Shown: positions 1 through 11,145 of the stretch, piece after piece
Layout of the letters: each line of letters starts with the position of its first letter
Numbering within the stretch: position 1 is the first letter of the stretch
Source of the DNA: Salvia splendens
Lineage: Eukaryota; Streptophyta; Magnoliopsida; Lamiales; Lamiaceae
Assembly (NCBI RefSeq): GCF_004379255.2
Contig: NC_056034.1
Coordinates: 32,243,262 to 32,307,261 of the forward strand
Length of the DNA: 64,000 bases
Direction: 5' to 3'
The notes under the pieces: generated by a model
Database searches by the model: none
Seen by the model: only the letters and a program-made list of their open reading frames with translations
Told to the model about the DNA's origin: nothing
Translations under genes and position numbers: made by a program

Positions 1-138
1 TCTTTACGCATATTAACATTGTTAGTCATTGTTTTTGCTAACATAAAGACATGAAACAGAGGTGAAGCTACAATTGATTCAAATGACATTGATTTTTTTC
101 TTTCTAATCTATGGTTGGTCTCTATGAACTGTTTGATG

Positions 139-373
139 ATTTCATTTATTCTTATCCCTAAGACATGCCACTAAACTGAAGTACAGTGGCTGCAGTAATT
201 AAGCATATTTTCTGATTGCATGTGTACATTACTTCTTCCCCTGTATAAGATACTTTTACCATTATTTGAGTATATAGAAATTGTGACGAAACTCTAGCTG
301 CAGTAATTAAGCATATTTTACAATACTTCTTCTCCTCTGTTTCATTTATTCTTATCCCTAAGACATGCCACTA
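139..373. repeat. Rearranged short direct duplication upstream of the first visible exon
   Basis: Two blocks occur twice in swapped order. A 33-bp block starting TTCATTTATTCTTATCCC is at 141-173 and 341-373, and a 22-bp block starting CTGCAGTAATTAAGC is at 190-211 and 298-319. The rest of 1-405 shows no exon or other feature I can support; it is probably intron, since the exon at 406 begins in mid-protein. Confidence 0.6.
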
Positions 374-405
374 TGTTAAATTGAATGTAGGATAAAAGTT
401 ATCAG

Positions 406-960
406 GTTCCAGTTGATATATGGAAATCCAAGTTTTCAAGCTTTTATTATGGTTGCAGTGAAAGAGGACCCCACTTTGCACGTAAGTTTGTCTGAGTATT
501 CTATATATTGCAAGATGGGTTTTTTTTGCCATTAGTATGAAGCTAGTTTTTTTGTTTGCACACAATTGCTATTGGTTAAAGCATTAAAGATAAAATTTAC
601 AATTTTGTCTGAATGTTGTAGCTGCTTTTGATATGGAGTGCTGATGTTGGCATTTGATTAAAAGTTGTTCAGTTGAGTTTTTGGTAATTATAAACAATCA
701 AGTCTCAGATGCTTAGGATGGTTATAAAAGCTTTAGGAGATAATGGGCCATCTGGTATCATAAAAAAAACTACTAATATTTGGTTTCTTATTTAAATAAA
801 TGGTGCTTCACCTTTTTTTAACATATCAAGTTATTTCACTTTGGTTTTCAAGAATATCAAGGATATTTATCATGAACCAGATAACTTTTAGCTGAGTTAA
901 GATATGATAACAAAATTTAATTCCTTCGCCAGCTTCAGCCTTTTCCCCTACATTTTTTTA

Positions 961-1006
<46 letters not shown>

Positions 1007-4000
1007 GTTGTTATTGTTGTTGTTGTTGTTGTCGTTGTTTACCCTTTATTTAATGATGATCAATAATAGCTCCTGTACGGGAACGGTTTTCAAATGGATA
1101 CTTACTTATTGCAACTAGTGGGGGGCTGAACCAACAAAGAACAGGAGTAAGTTGCCTCATATTTTTTATCGTTATGCATATATCTAATTTAGAGTATGAA
1201 TTTGTTTGTGCTTATTAAATTTCTTCGTTTCAGTTACCTAAAATTGTCCTGTCCACTTTGCATTAGTTTTAGTTGTACGATTAAATGCCTATAATTTAAT
1301 ATTTTCTTTTGATCTACAGATAACTGATGCTGTGGTTGTTGCAAAGATTTTAAACGCTACTTTAGTTGTGCCAGAATTGGATCATAATTCGTTCTGGAAG
1401 GATGAAAGGTTGGTTGAGATGAAAACTGACTTATTTTAGGGAAATGAACTTCAGTTATCCGGGCATTATAATTTGCAACCTATTTCTTAAGTGCTGGGAC
1501 TAAACAGTTCCTTTTCCTATTGGATTTCATTGTTTCAGTAATCTAGGTATGGTAGTTATTAACCCAGGGTTAGAAATGCCAATTGGCAATACTTACAGTA
1601 TAAATAATGTAAGATATCAAATTTAGTTTCTTCTGACAACCTCCTTTGTTAAAGAGATTCAAATCCTGTTAGGTAAGATCCCTAACCTCACTTCTGGTAA
1701 CTGAAGCATGATGCCAATTCTATACTAAGAGTAGTTTCTTTTCTTTTGACTTAACTAAGTGAATCCCCGTCTCATCCAGTTATTACTTTGTTATGCAGTG
1801 AGTTTGCCAACATTTTTGATGTTGATTGGTTCATCTCTTTCCTTGCAAAGGATGTACCTATTGTGAAAAGAGTTCCAGAAAAGGTGATGAGGTCAATGGA
1901 TAAACCACCATATACCATGCGTGTTCCTCGAAAGTCAGAACCTGACTATTATCTGGAGCAAGTATTGCCCATTCTATTGAGAAGACGTGTAAGAGGATAA
2001 ATTTATGCAATTACAATTGATTAATTTTATGATTGCTGCTTCTGAAATTCGATGCCTATATAGTAAAATCTAGCCTTTTTTATATTTTGCTGTCATGTGC
2101 TTGACATGAGTATCTCTTAGAGCTTTGGTAGAGCAAAAGTTCCACAATTGTCTATATGCTGAAGAATTGAGCAAATAAGAGTGTTTTATAAGTTTCCCCC
2201 TGCTTTTTCTTAGGCAGTAGGCACATGTCCCTTTTAGCTCCTTTCTCCTTTCCTCACCATCAAACAGGTCACTACTGCCCATCTTACAAACATTATCAAT
2301 GAGGCACACATTATTTAGAGGCTGTACTATGTAGACAAGACCAATTGGATACTTGGATATCTAGGATGCACAAAAGTTCAACAATTGTCTATATGCTGAA
2401 GAATTGAGCAAATAAGAGTGTTTTATAAGTTTCCCTCTTCTTATTCTTAGGCAGTAGGCATATGTCCCTTTTACCTCCTCTCGCCTTTCCTCACCATCAA
2501 ATAGGTCACTATTAGCCCAGCCCATCATCCAAACAGTATCAATGAGGCACACAACATTTAGAGGTTGTAGTATGTAGACGGGACCAGTTGGATACTTGGA
2601 TATCTGGGATGCACAGTGCACTCCGGTAACCATGTATGTACTATATCTACTCTATACTGGAATGAATAATCAAGTATGATAATCCAACCAATGTTTCTTG
2701 GTTTATCAGTCATCATAACTAAGGTTGATAATTTTCCATCCTTAGTTCAACTTTGTTTCAAAGACTGCTACCAAGAAATTCAGAAGCATTGCATAGAGCT
2801 TAGATAAATAATGGTAATGACTTCAAACATCTGAATCTTTTAAGTTAGCATGGAAGTACGGATGCCGTTACAATGTTGTATTTTGACAGACTGTTCGGCT
2901 TATAGATTTTGCAATTCCATTTCCACTTGAAAATCACAAATGAGTGTCTGTTTCCTATAAATGTAAGAGTATATTCTTTCTTAAATGACAACTTTTGAAA
3001 AAAGAGCATATTGTGAAAAATTAAATGTGTACATAGAACTAAACCCTAAACGTCATCATCTCTCTGTTAATTATGGAGCCTAATTTATCTCCTACCATGT
3101 TTAGGATTTGTTTCCTTGAAGTATTTTTTCCTTGTGATATATGTTTCCTAGTTTGACTAGAATTAAGGCTCTCTAGTTGCTTATAAATAGAGGTGCTCCC
3201 TCATTGTTAAATTATGCTTATTCTGAAATTATATAGTGAAATTCCTGGCTTGGCTTCGCCCCCAGACGTAGATACACATTGTATCGAACTGGGTAAACAA
3301 TTTCTTGTGTTCATTCTCTTTCATATTCGTGATTGAATGTGTTTATTTCCCAACAACTGGTATCAAGAGCCTAGGGTTTAAGAGCCAGAATCACGATGGG
3401 GATCAATGAGAAAATTGCTGTAGAGAAGTTCGACGGATCTGATTTCGGATTTTGGAAGATGCAGATTGAGGATTACCTGTACGGTAAAGATCTCTGGAAG
3501 CCTTTAAAAAACAAACCCGAAAAGATGGAACATGAGGAGTGGGAGCTGCTGGACAGAAAAGCGATGAGCGCGATTAGGCTATCGTTGTCCAAGGATGTGG
3601 CTTATCACACGACTGCAGCAAAGTCGACAAAGGAGATGATGAAGATCTTGGAGGACATGTATCAGAAACCATCAACGGCAAACAAGGTACATCTGATTAG
3701 ACGATTGTTTAATTTTAGAATGCAAGAGGGAAAGCTGGTGCAACATCTCAACGAGTTCAACATGATTACTTCGCAACTGAACTCGGTTGATATAAAATTC
3801 GATGATGAAATTCGTGCCCTGATTTTGCTATTGTCTCTGCCTGAGAGTTGGGTTGGCACAGTGACAGCAGTTACTGCTGCAGAGACAAACCTAACAGTTG
3901 ACAGAGTAAGAGATCTGATGATTGGTGAGGAAGTTCGCCGGAGAGAATTAGGATCTTCTACTTCGGGATCAGCACTGAATACAAAACAGAGAGGCAGATC

Positions 4001-7000
4001 GAAGGGAAAGCAAAATCGTGGAAGATCAAATTCCAGAGGAAGGAGCCAATCCAAGAAGGATTTGGATAAAGTTAAATGCTGGAATTGTGATGGGTTTGGG
4101 CATTTTAGAAATCAGTGTGAGGCACCGAAGAAGTATAAGAATAAGGATCAGAAGAACAAGAAGACAGCAAACGCTACCATGTCTGATGAGGATGGCGAGG
4201 CGTTGGTCTTGAGTGTCAGTAGTCTGATGGAATCGTGGGTATTGGATTCTGGAGCGTCGTTCCACTCCTGCAGCAATGTGGAAATAATGGAAGACTACGT
4301 TTCTGGCGATTTTGGGAAGGTACATCTGGCTGATGACGAGCCCTTAGATATCGTGGGAAAGGGAAACGTGAAGGTAGTGACGTCCAATGGATCCGTGATA
4401 AAACTGAATGGAGTCAGACACATTCCTGGATTGCAGAGAAGTTTGATTTCGATTGGGCAGCTTGATGCAGAAGGGTACACCGTGACGTTTGGCTGCAACA
4501 ATTGGAAGATTACCAAGGGAGCTATGATAGTAGCTCGAGGTAAGAAGGAGGGTACGTTGTATACCACAACTAACTCCAAAGATTGCATTGATATTGCAAG
4601 TGAGGCAAATAATGCAGATTTGTGGCACTGTCGTCTTGGCCACATGAGCGAGAAAGGGATGAAGATAATGTGCTCAAGAGGTTTACTGCCTGGCCTGAAA
4701 ACTGTTGAAGTTGGCCTGTGCGAGGATTGCGTGTTTGGGAAACAGAAAATGGTGAGTTTCTCAAGAGGAGGCAGAAAATTGAAGACACAGAAGTTGAAGA
4801 TGGTCCACACGGATCTATGGGGACCAGCACCTGTGAAGTCCCTAGGAGGCTCTGAATATTATATGACTTTCATCGACGACTCTACTCGAAAGCTATGGGT
4901 TTATTTTCTGAAGAGTAAATCCGATGCGTTTGACGCTTTTAGGAAGTGGAAAGCCCTTGTTGAAACTGAAACCGGGCTGAAGGTGAAGTGTCTAAGATCC
5001 GATAATGGAGGAGAATATGAACTTACAAAGTTCAAGGAGTTCTGCGCCGAGAATGGAATCCGCATGGAGAAAACTGTGAAAGGAACTCCACAGCAGAATG
5101 GAATCGCAGAGCGCATGAACAGAACGTTGAACGAGCGAGCAAGATGCATGAGATTGAAAAGTGGATTGCCAAAGAGTTTTTGGGCAGATGCAGTCAACAC
5201 AGCTGCATTCCTAATTAATAGAGGTCCATCAGTTCCCTTGGAGTTTCGGATACCCGAGGAGGTTTGGACAGGAAAAGAGGTAAATCTATCTTTCCTACAC
5301 ATCTTTGGTTGTGTTACTTATGCTCATGTTAGTTCCGTTGAGAGAAGTAAGTTGGATGCTAAATCTATTAAGTGTACGTTCATTGGTTATGGAGGCGATG
5401 AGTTCGGTTATAGACTCTGGGATGAGCAGAACCGTAAGGTTATTCGCAGTAGAGATGCCATTTTCAATGAACAAGTATTGTACAAGGATAGATTGGAGGC
5501 GTCGAGTCCCAGCAGTTCTGAGCCACAAGTGGTCGAGCTAGACATCTCAAACTCGAGTGGGAGCAAGGAGAGTCAGAATGCTGAAGAGATGCTTGAAGAA
5601 GAACCAATCACTCCACCACCGACTATTCCGCTGCCTAAATCGACTAGAGAGCGACGTGCACCTGATAGGTACTCGCCCTCTAATTTCTATTTGTTACTTA
5701 CTGTTGGTGGTGAGCCCGAGTGTTATATAAAGGCAAGAGAAGGCCCTGATAAGCGAAGGTGGAAAATTGCCATGGATGATGAGTTTGCCTCTCTTCTCCT
5801 GAATGGCACATGGGAGCTTGTGGAACTTCCTAAAGGGAAAAAGGCATTGCATTGCAAGTGGGTCTATCGAATCAAATGTGAAGCTGATGGTAGCAAGCGC
5901 TACAAGGCTAGGCTGGTTGTCAAGGGATTTGAGCAACGATACGGTATTGATTATACAGATGTGTTCACTCCTGTTGTGAAACTAACTACTATTCGTCTAG
6001 TGTTGAGTATGGTAGTTGCAGAAAATCTATTGTTACATCAGATGGATGTAAAGACGGCATTCCTTCATGGTGATTTGGAGGATGAGTTGTACATGACACA
6101 ACCTGAAGGATTCGTAGTAAAAGGAATGGAAAATCTTGTGTGCAAGTTGAAGAAGAGCTTGTATGGTTTAAAGCAAGCTCCAAAGCAGTGGTACAAGAAG
6201 TTTGATGGATTCATGATGGAGATTGACTATAAAAGATGCTACGCTGACCATGGTTGTTACTACTAGAGGTTTGACAAGAGCTATCTTATCCTGTTATTAT
6301 ATGTTGATGATATGTTGATCGCAGGAGGTGATCAAAAGGAGATGGATAAGTTGAAAAGGCAATTGTCTGAACGATTCTCCATGAAAGATCTTGGAGAGGC
6401 TAATCAAATTTTGGGCATGAGAATCGAGCGTGACAAGGCGGCAGGAAAATTGTATCTTTCACAAGCTGCTTACATTGGTAAGGTTTTGGAAAGATTCAAC
6501 ATGGATAATTCGAAGCCAGTAAATGTGCCTTTAGGCATTCACTTTAAGCTGTCAAAGAAGGAGTCGCCGAGTACAAAAGAAGAACGTGCTGAAATGAAGA
6601 AAATTCCTTATGCTTCAGCAATTGGCAGTATTATGTATGCAATGGTGTGTACGAGGCCTGATATTGCACAAGCAGTGGGAGTAGTGAGCCGGTTCATGGG
6701 TGATCCGGGCAAGCAACATTGGGAAGCAGTTAAATGGATCCTTCGATACTTGAGAGGTACTACAGAAAGTGTCTTATGTTTCAATGGCAAGTATGTCGAG
6801 CTGGCAGGTTATGTGGATGCAGACTTGGCGTCCAATGATCTTGATGGGAGAAGAAGCACAACCGGGTATGTATTTACTTATGGTGGTACTGCTATTTCAT
6901 GGACTTCTAAGTTGCAGAAGACCGTTGCTTTGTCTACTACGGAGGCTGAATATGTAGCTGCGACAGAGGCAAGCAAGGAGATGGTGTGGTTGCAGAGTTT

Positions 7001-10000
7001 CTTAGATGAACTTGGGAAGGAGAACAAGAGTAGCATACTCTACAGTGATAGTCAGAGTGTTACTTTCTTGGCGAAGAATCCAGCGTTTCATTCTAGGACA
7101 AAGCATGTGGAGTTGAAGTATCATTACATCCGACACCTAGTGGAGATGAAAATCCTGCAACTTGTGAAGATACTTGGAAGTGAGAATCCTGCATACATGT
7201 TTACTAAGGTGGTGACCTTAGAGAAATTGAAGCTATGCATAGCTTCAATTGGCCTTGGAACTTGAAGAGAAGGTTAGGCGATGCTAAGCGGATGAAGGGA
7301 TGAGATCACGAGGAAATGGTTGTTTAGGAGTTGTTAGTCTCCAAGTGGGAGATTGTTAATTATGGAGCCTAATTTATCTCCTACCATGTTTAGGATTTGT
7401 TTCCTTGAAGTATTTTTTCCTTGTGATATATGTTTCCTAGTTTGACTAGAATTAGGGCTCTCTAGTTGCTTATAAGTAGAGGTGCTCCCTCATTGTTAAA
7501 TTATGCTTATTCTGAAATTATATAGTGAAATCCCTGGCTTGGCATCGCCCCCAGACGTAGATACACATTGTATCGAACTGGGTAAACAATTTCTTGTGTT
7601 CTATATGGGATACTAGATTTTTTTTAAAAATTTTATCTAACTTATTGTTTTATAACGGTGTACCTCTAAACAAAATGGCCTAATCATCTCCTTTTGCTTT
7701 AAAACGATCTCTTGGAAATATCTAGTGTGAGCCAGGTTTGGTTAACATATAAACCTATTAAGTTTTTCTGCAGGTTGTTCAGTTGACAAAGTTCGATTAT
7801 AGGCTTGCTAACGACCTTGATGAAGAGCTACAGAAACTACGTTGCCGGGTTAACTATCATGCATTAAGATTTACTAAACCTATAAGGAGTCTAGGCCAGA
7901 AGGTTGTCACACGCATGCGGAAGATGACAGCACGCTTTATAGCTGTTCACTTGAGGTTTGAGATCCTTACTAAGCTATGAATACTCTTAATGCTCATGAA
8001 CTTTTTATTTGCAAGCACTGGAAGCAGACTGTAAATGTGTATATTACCTTGATTAGTTGTTGAGATTGATGTCCAAGTTTATTACTTATGCAAGTCGTGT
8101 AATAGTAATACTAATGCCCCTTTGGACTTCAAAAGGTCAAGGTGGTTCTTTGAACACTTCAGAATTGATTTTTGCATATTATGGCCAATGTTGTGGAAAG
8201 CGTGCCTTGGGCACGGGGCGCACGAGGCGAGACTGGAATCGCCCCCGTATGGCTGGGGCGAGCAAGATCAGGGGGCACGGGTGGGGAGAGGCTGGGGGTG
8301 CTGTGACAGATAGTGAAGTACACATGCGTACCTTTTACCCTCCTTTATAATTTTATATTTAACCCTCCCAATCTCTCCCTCTCCTTCATTACTATGTCAC
8401 ACTATGGGGACCCTAAACTCATATATACCTCTGCACCCAACTTTATATTGATCCTCCCAATATTTCCTCTATCCGTCTAACTGGTTGACAGTATAGGTGT
8501 CATTACTCATTAATATGTGTTTTACTCCATTTTCGCCATTAATGTGTCAAACCATGAGGACTCTATATTCATTTATACCTTTGCAGTTTGCACCCTCATT
8601 AATGTTTGCTTACTCATTTATACCACCCTATATACATCCAAATTCGAACCATTAATAAATACTGTTGTTTCTTCCACAAATTGCATTAGTGCACCTCGAT
8701 TTGGCTGTGTGCCCATATTTTACCTATTCACCTGACCTTGAGCGCCCCACGCTCCCAACATCACTGATTGAATGATAGAATTTGATATGCTTTCATCTTT
8801 TATAGAATTGAAAGAAGCTTTTTATGTAAGTAAATGAGTAATATCAGAAGCTCTTGTCAGTTCACCCTTTATTCATCAATGGAATGTAAATATTCCATGC
8901 TTGACCATCAGTAGCTTCTGATTAGATCTACTTATATTGGCTTTTGGTTAAGGATTTCTAATATATAAAAGTGGTACCCAGGTACCACTAACTTTATCCA
9001 TCCACTTTCTCGCACCGGGTCAAATCGGGACTTCAAATCGTGGAGCGAGGGAGTATTGTTAATTTAGTTATCTTATAGAGTGAGAGTTCGATTAGGAGTC
9101 TAATTGTTATCTTTTGAGTTAAGAGTCTTCATTTGTCTTGAAAATGAATTCTGTGTGAATCTGATGTGTTGGGAATGAGTAATGGATAGCTGTTCATTTT
9201 GAATTTCTGTTTTATTGATTATCTATTCACCTCGGAATATCTGATATGGTTATATTGTAAAATGTAAATTGCCATTGTAGTGTGGCTTGCGTCATTATAC
9301 GTGGAAAACTCTTCACCTTTTTATTTCCATGTTCCTAAATGCTGGGAACCTAGTGTACTGGATATTGTCCAATGCTTCATTCCTTGTGCATCAATGAAGT
9401 TGTATTACTGTATATAATCTGATATGTGCAGCTTACAATGCTTCATATTGTGACCTATGTATTGTAGGTTTGAACCTGATATGCTTGCATTTTCTGGATG
9501 TTACTATGGTGGGGGTGATAAAGAAAGACACGAACTAAGTGATATAAGAAAGCGATGGGAAACGTTACCTGTATGTTTTTGGAATTTTTTTGTTCTCATC
9601 TTTCTTTGAAGCATGATCCATTAACTGAAGCCTATTTATTTTATGACATATAACAACGATCTGCGATTTGCTTCTTCAGGAATTAAGCGCAGATGAAGAG
9701 CGAACTCGAGGGAAGTGCCCTTTGACCCCTCATGAGGTGGGATTGTTGCTGCGGGGCCTTGACTTTGACAATAACACATATCTATACGTTGCATCTGGAG
9801 AAATATATGGCGGAGAAGAAACTATGAGGCCGCTTAAAGAGTTGTTTCCAAATTTTTATACGAAAGAGATGCTGGCCAGTGAAGAGTTAAAATCACTTCT
9901 TCCATTTTCATCTCGATTGGCTGCCATTGACTACACTGTATGTGATGAAAGTGATGTCTTTGTCACTAATAACAACGGGAATATGGCAAAAATCCTAGCC

Positions 10001-11145
10001 GGTCGAAGGTAAATACTGAGGAAGATAAGCATATTTCACTTCAGCACACAAGTTCAGATTTATGCTATGATTTTTCTTATCTTTACAGCTTTGTGAAGCA
10101 GAACCAAGAGATATTCATGCAACTAGATTGACTTCTAGGGAAACACTAGAAACTAGAGGCCAACTCAAAATAAAAAAGAGGTGCCCATTAGATAAATGTT
10201 CAAACTAAAATGTTAGCTGTACTCAGACCAGTCTGGGTAACTGATCGAATACATCCTTGATATGTATGTCTAAATACTCCATATTTCGACTGCAGGACGG
10301 TTGATAGAGATCAATTGTTCCCCGCATATCCTTGCAGATGAGCTTTAAGTTATCCTTATTTGTTAGTTTTTTAATGTTTTAACGAGTCTAGTTGTTAAAG
10401 ACATGTTTTATATTGTAGAGTTAGAATTGAATTAAGAGTGTTCTTCTGTGTAGGAGTCGCCTCTCAGTAGTTACCATAGTTCAAATTTTTGTTCAGTTTC
10501 TATCGAGTTCTGTTCGTTCTTTTTTTGTTCTTACTGTTCGTTTACAGTCATCCTCCACCTTTAACAAGATTTCTAAATCAATATGCAAATTAAGAATATT
10601 TTCAAAAAATTTCATTCACAGCGCCACGTGCAGGGTTGGAGTGAAATAGTTTGAAAATTGCATAAATTGATGTTCTGGTGCAACACAAGAGTTGGCCTTT
10701 AGTCGTTATAAAATGTTCTGTTTGTTCTCAAGTACATCAGTTTTAGTAGTTTCAAACTTGTTTGAATCCTTCGTCTCGTTTTTCTTGTTAAAGGAGGTAT
10801 ATGGGTCACAAGAGAACAATCAGACCGAATGCCAAAAGGCTCAGCTCTCTGTTTGCTGCACGCGACAAAATGGACTGGAGTTCTTTCTCAAGAAAGGTGA
10901 AACTATGCCAACGCGGGTTTATGGGAGAACCTGAAGAGATGAGACCTGGAAGAGGAGAGTTTCATGAATACCCTTCTACTTGCATATGCCAAAAACCATC
11001 TAAATATCTTGCTGCAATGAAAGATGGAACTACTTTTCTCAATGTTTCCGCAGGTGATGCTAGAGATGATGACATTGTCAGAGGACAGACTGTGCTGAGA
11101 CGTGAAACGGTGCAGCAGCAGAAATACCACCGTTCTTCTGTCTAA
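406..11145 (+). CDS. O-fucosyltransferase family protein, 3' portion (8 exons, 5' end outside window)
   Basis: Exons inferred from GT-AG borders and reading phase: 406-481, 1070-1146, 1320-1408, 1799-1988, 7774-7955, 9468-9570, 9680-10008 and 10794-11145 (TAA stop); together 465 codons plus stop, with phase kept at every junction. The product matches plant O-FucT proteins (PF10250; GT65/GT106-like): a sugar-nucleotide site (NGYLLIATSGGLNQQRTG), a HLRFEPDMLAFSGC motif across the 7955/9468 junction, YVASGEIYGG, and TNNNGNMAKILAGRR followed by GHKRTIRPNAKRL. Family members are type II Golgi glycosyltransferases acting on cell-wall or protein glycans; the N-terminal membrane anchor would lie upstream of the window. 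The last acceptor could be 10797 instead of 10794, both in phase. The 5.8-kb intron 1989-7773 contains Copia-1 and a tandem duplication. Family is sure; acceptor specificity and subfamily are not. Confidence 0.9.
958..1039. repeat. Compound trinucleotide microsatellite (TTA)n-(TTG)n
   Basis: About 45 bp of uninterrupted TTA/ATT repeats pass into TTG repeats with one TCG interruption. The array ends about 30 bp before the exon that starts at 1070, where the polypyrimidine tract of that acceptor would be. Confidence 0.9.
2134..2613. repeat. Tandem duplication of ~240 bp in an intron
   Basis: Copy 1 (2134-2370) and copy 2 (2371-2613) lie head to tail, both starting CAAAAGTTC and ending GGATGCA, with scattered substitutions and a few small indels. 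They lie in the intron that also contains Copia-1. Neither copy shows coding potential on either strand. Confidence 0.85.
3065..3355 (+). repeat. Copia-1 5' LTR
   Basis: Begins TGTTAATTATGG and ends CCCAACA, two bases before the primer-binding site. A TATA box (TATAAATA) is at 3183-3190, so transcription would start about 30 bp downstream. Full length is 291 bp. Confidence 0.9.
3358..3370 (+). other. Copia-1 primer-binding site
   Basis: TGGTATCAAGAGC, complementary to the 3' end of plant initiator tRNA-Met with one extra A compared with the usual TGGTATCAGAGC. It lies two bases after the LTR, as expected for copia elements. Confidence 0.85.
3396..7265 (+). pseudogene. Copia-1 gag-pol polyprotein, one in-frame amber codon
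   Basis: One reading frame of 1289 sense codons interrupted only by TAG at 6264-6266 (codon 957); the frame continues unshifted to TGA at 7263-7265. In order: gag (residues 1-225); CCHC zinc knuckle CWNCDGFGHFRNQC (228-241); retropepsin DSGA with catalytic D284; GAG-pre-integrase HHCC; integrase catalytic D473, D536 and E572 with exact D-35-E spacing; reverse transcriptase from about residue 790 with YVDD aspartates 971-972 just after the amber codon; RNase H to the end. As written, translation stops within RT, so no RT or RNase H is made unless the stop is read through. Every catalytic residue I checked is present. Start chosen as the first ATG after the primer site, giving MGINEKIAVEKFDGS, typical of this family. 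Confidence 0.93.
7343..7352 (+). other. Copia-1 polypurine tract
   Basis: AAGTGGGAGA directly before the 3' LTR (TGTTAAT at 7354), the expected primer for plus-strand synthesis. Confidence 0.75.
7354..7601 (+). repeat. Copia-1 3' LTR, truncated at its right end
   Basis: 248 bp, differing from 3065-3312 at four positions. It stops at TTGTGTTC; the U5 end found in the 5' LTR (3313-3355) is missing. The TATA box has changed from TATAAATA to TATAAGTA, which may weaken outward transcription toward the exon at 7774. Confidence 0.9.
8188..8761. mobile_element. Possible non-autonomous TIR element with a GC-rich left part
   Basis: In the AT-rich intron 7956-9467, a strongly GC-rich block (about 8200-8320) and a short GC-rich end (8740-8758) frame AT/CT-rich DNA. 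The outer ends are imperfect inverted repeats: ATGTTGTGGAAAGCGTG on the left against ATGTTGGGAGCGTGG read inward from the right. The middle has two related stretches (about 8385-8460 and 8535-8600) containing TATACCT-TTGCA-like words. I see no coding capacity and no clear target duplication. Confidence 0.35.
8970..8989. repeat. Perfect 9-bp palindrome with a 2-bp spacer
   Basis: AGTGGTACC, CA, GGTACCACT, in the intron before the exon at 9468. It may be a remnant of an inverted-repeat element, because a MITE-like end (GGAGCGAGGGAGTA) follows near 9040-9055. Confidence 0.6.

Larger units (their letters stand above)
3065..7601 (+). mobile_element. Copia-1: Ty1/copia LTR retrotransposon (Tnt1-94-like) in an O-FucT intron
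   Basis: LTRs at 3065-3355 and 7354-7601, primer site at 3358, gag-pol frame 3396-7265 and polypurine tract at 7343-7352 are in canonical order. Domain order gag-PR-INT-RT-RH defines Ty1/copia, and the protein resembles the 'pol polyprotein from transposon TNT 1-94' group. It lies in the sense direction of the host gene. The 248 bp shared by the two LTRs differ at 4 sites (about 1.6%), so the insertion is fairly recent. The 3' LTR lacks the last 43 bp of the 5' LTR and there is no matching target duplication, so the right edge has been deleted or rearranged. Confidence 0.95.

Noticed and set aside
3662..4054. Minus-strand frames within Copia-1 (also 4295-4810, 4901-5302)
   Set aside because: They are shadows of the intact sense polyprotein frame.
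8057..8350. 97-codon open frame in the O-FucT intron
   Set aside because: It lies in the GC-rich, repeat-like block, has no known domain, and sits between two exons of a well-supported gene on the same strand.
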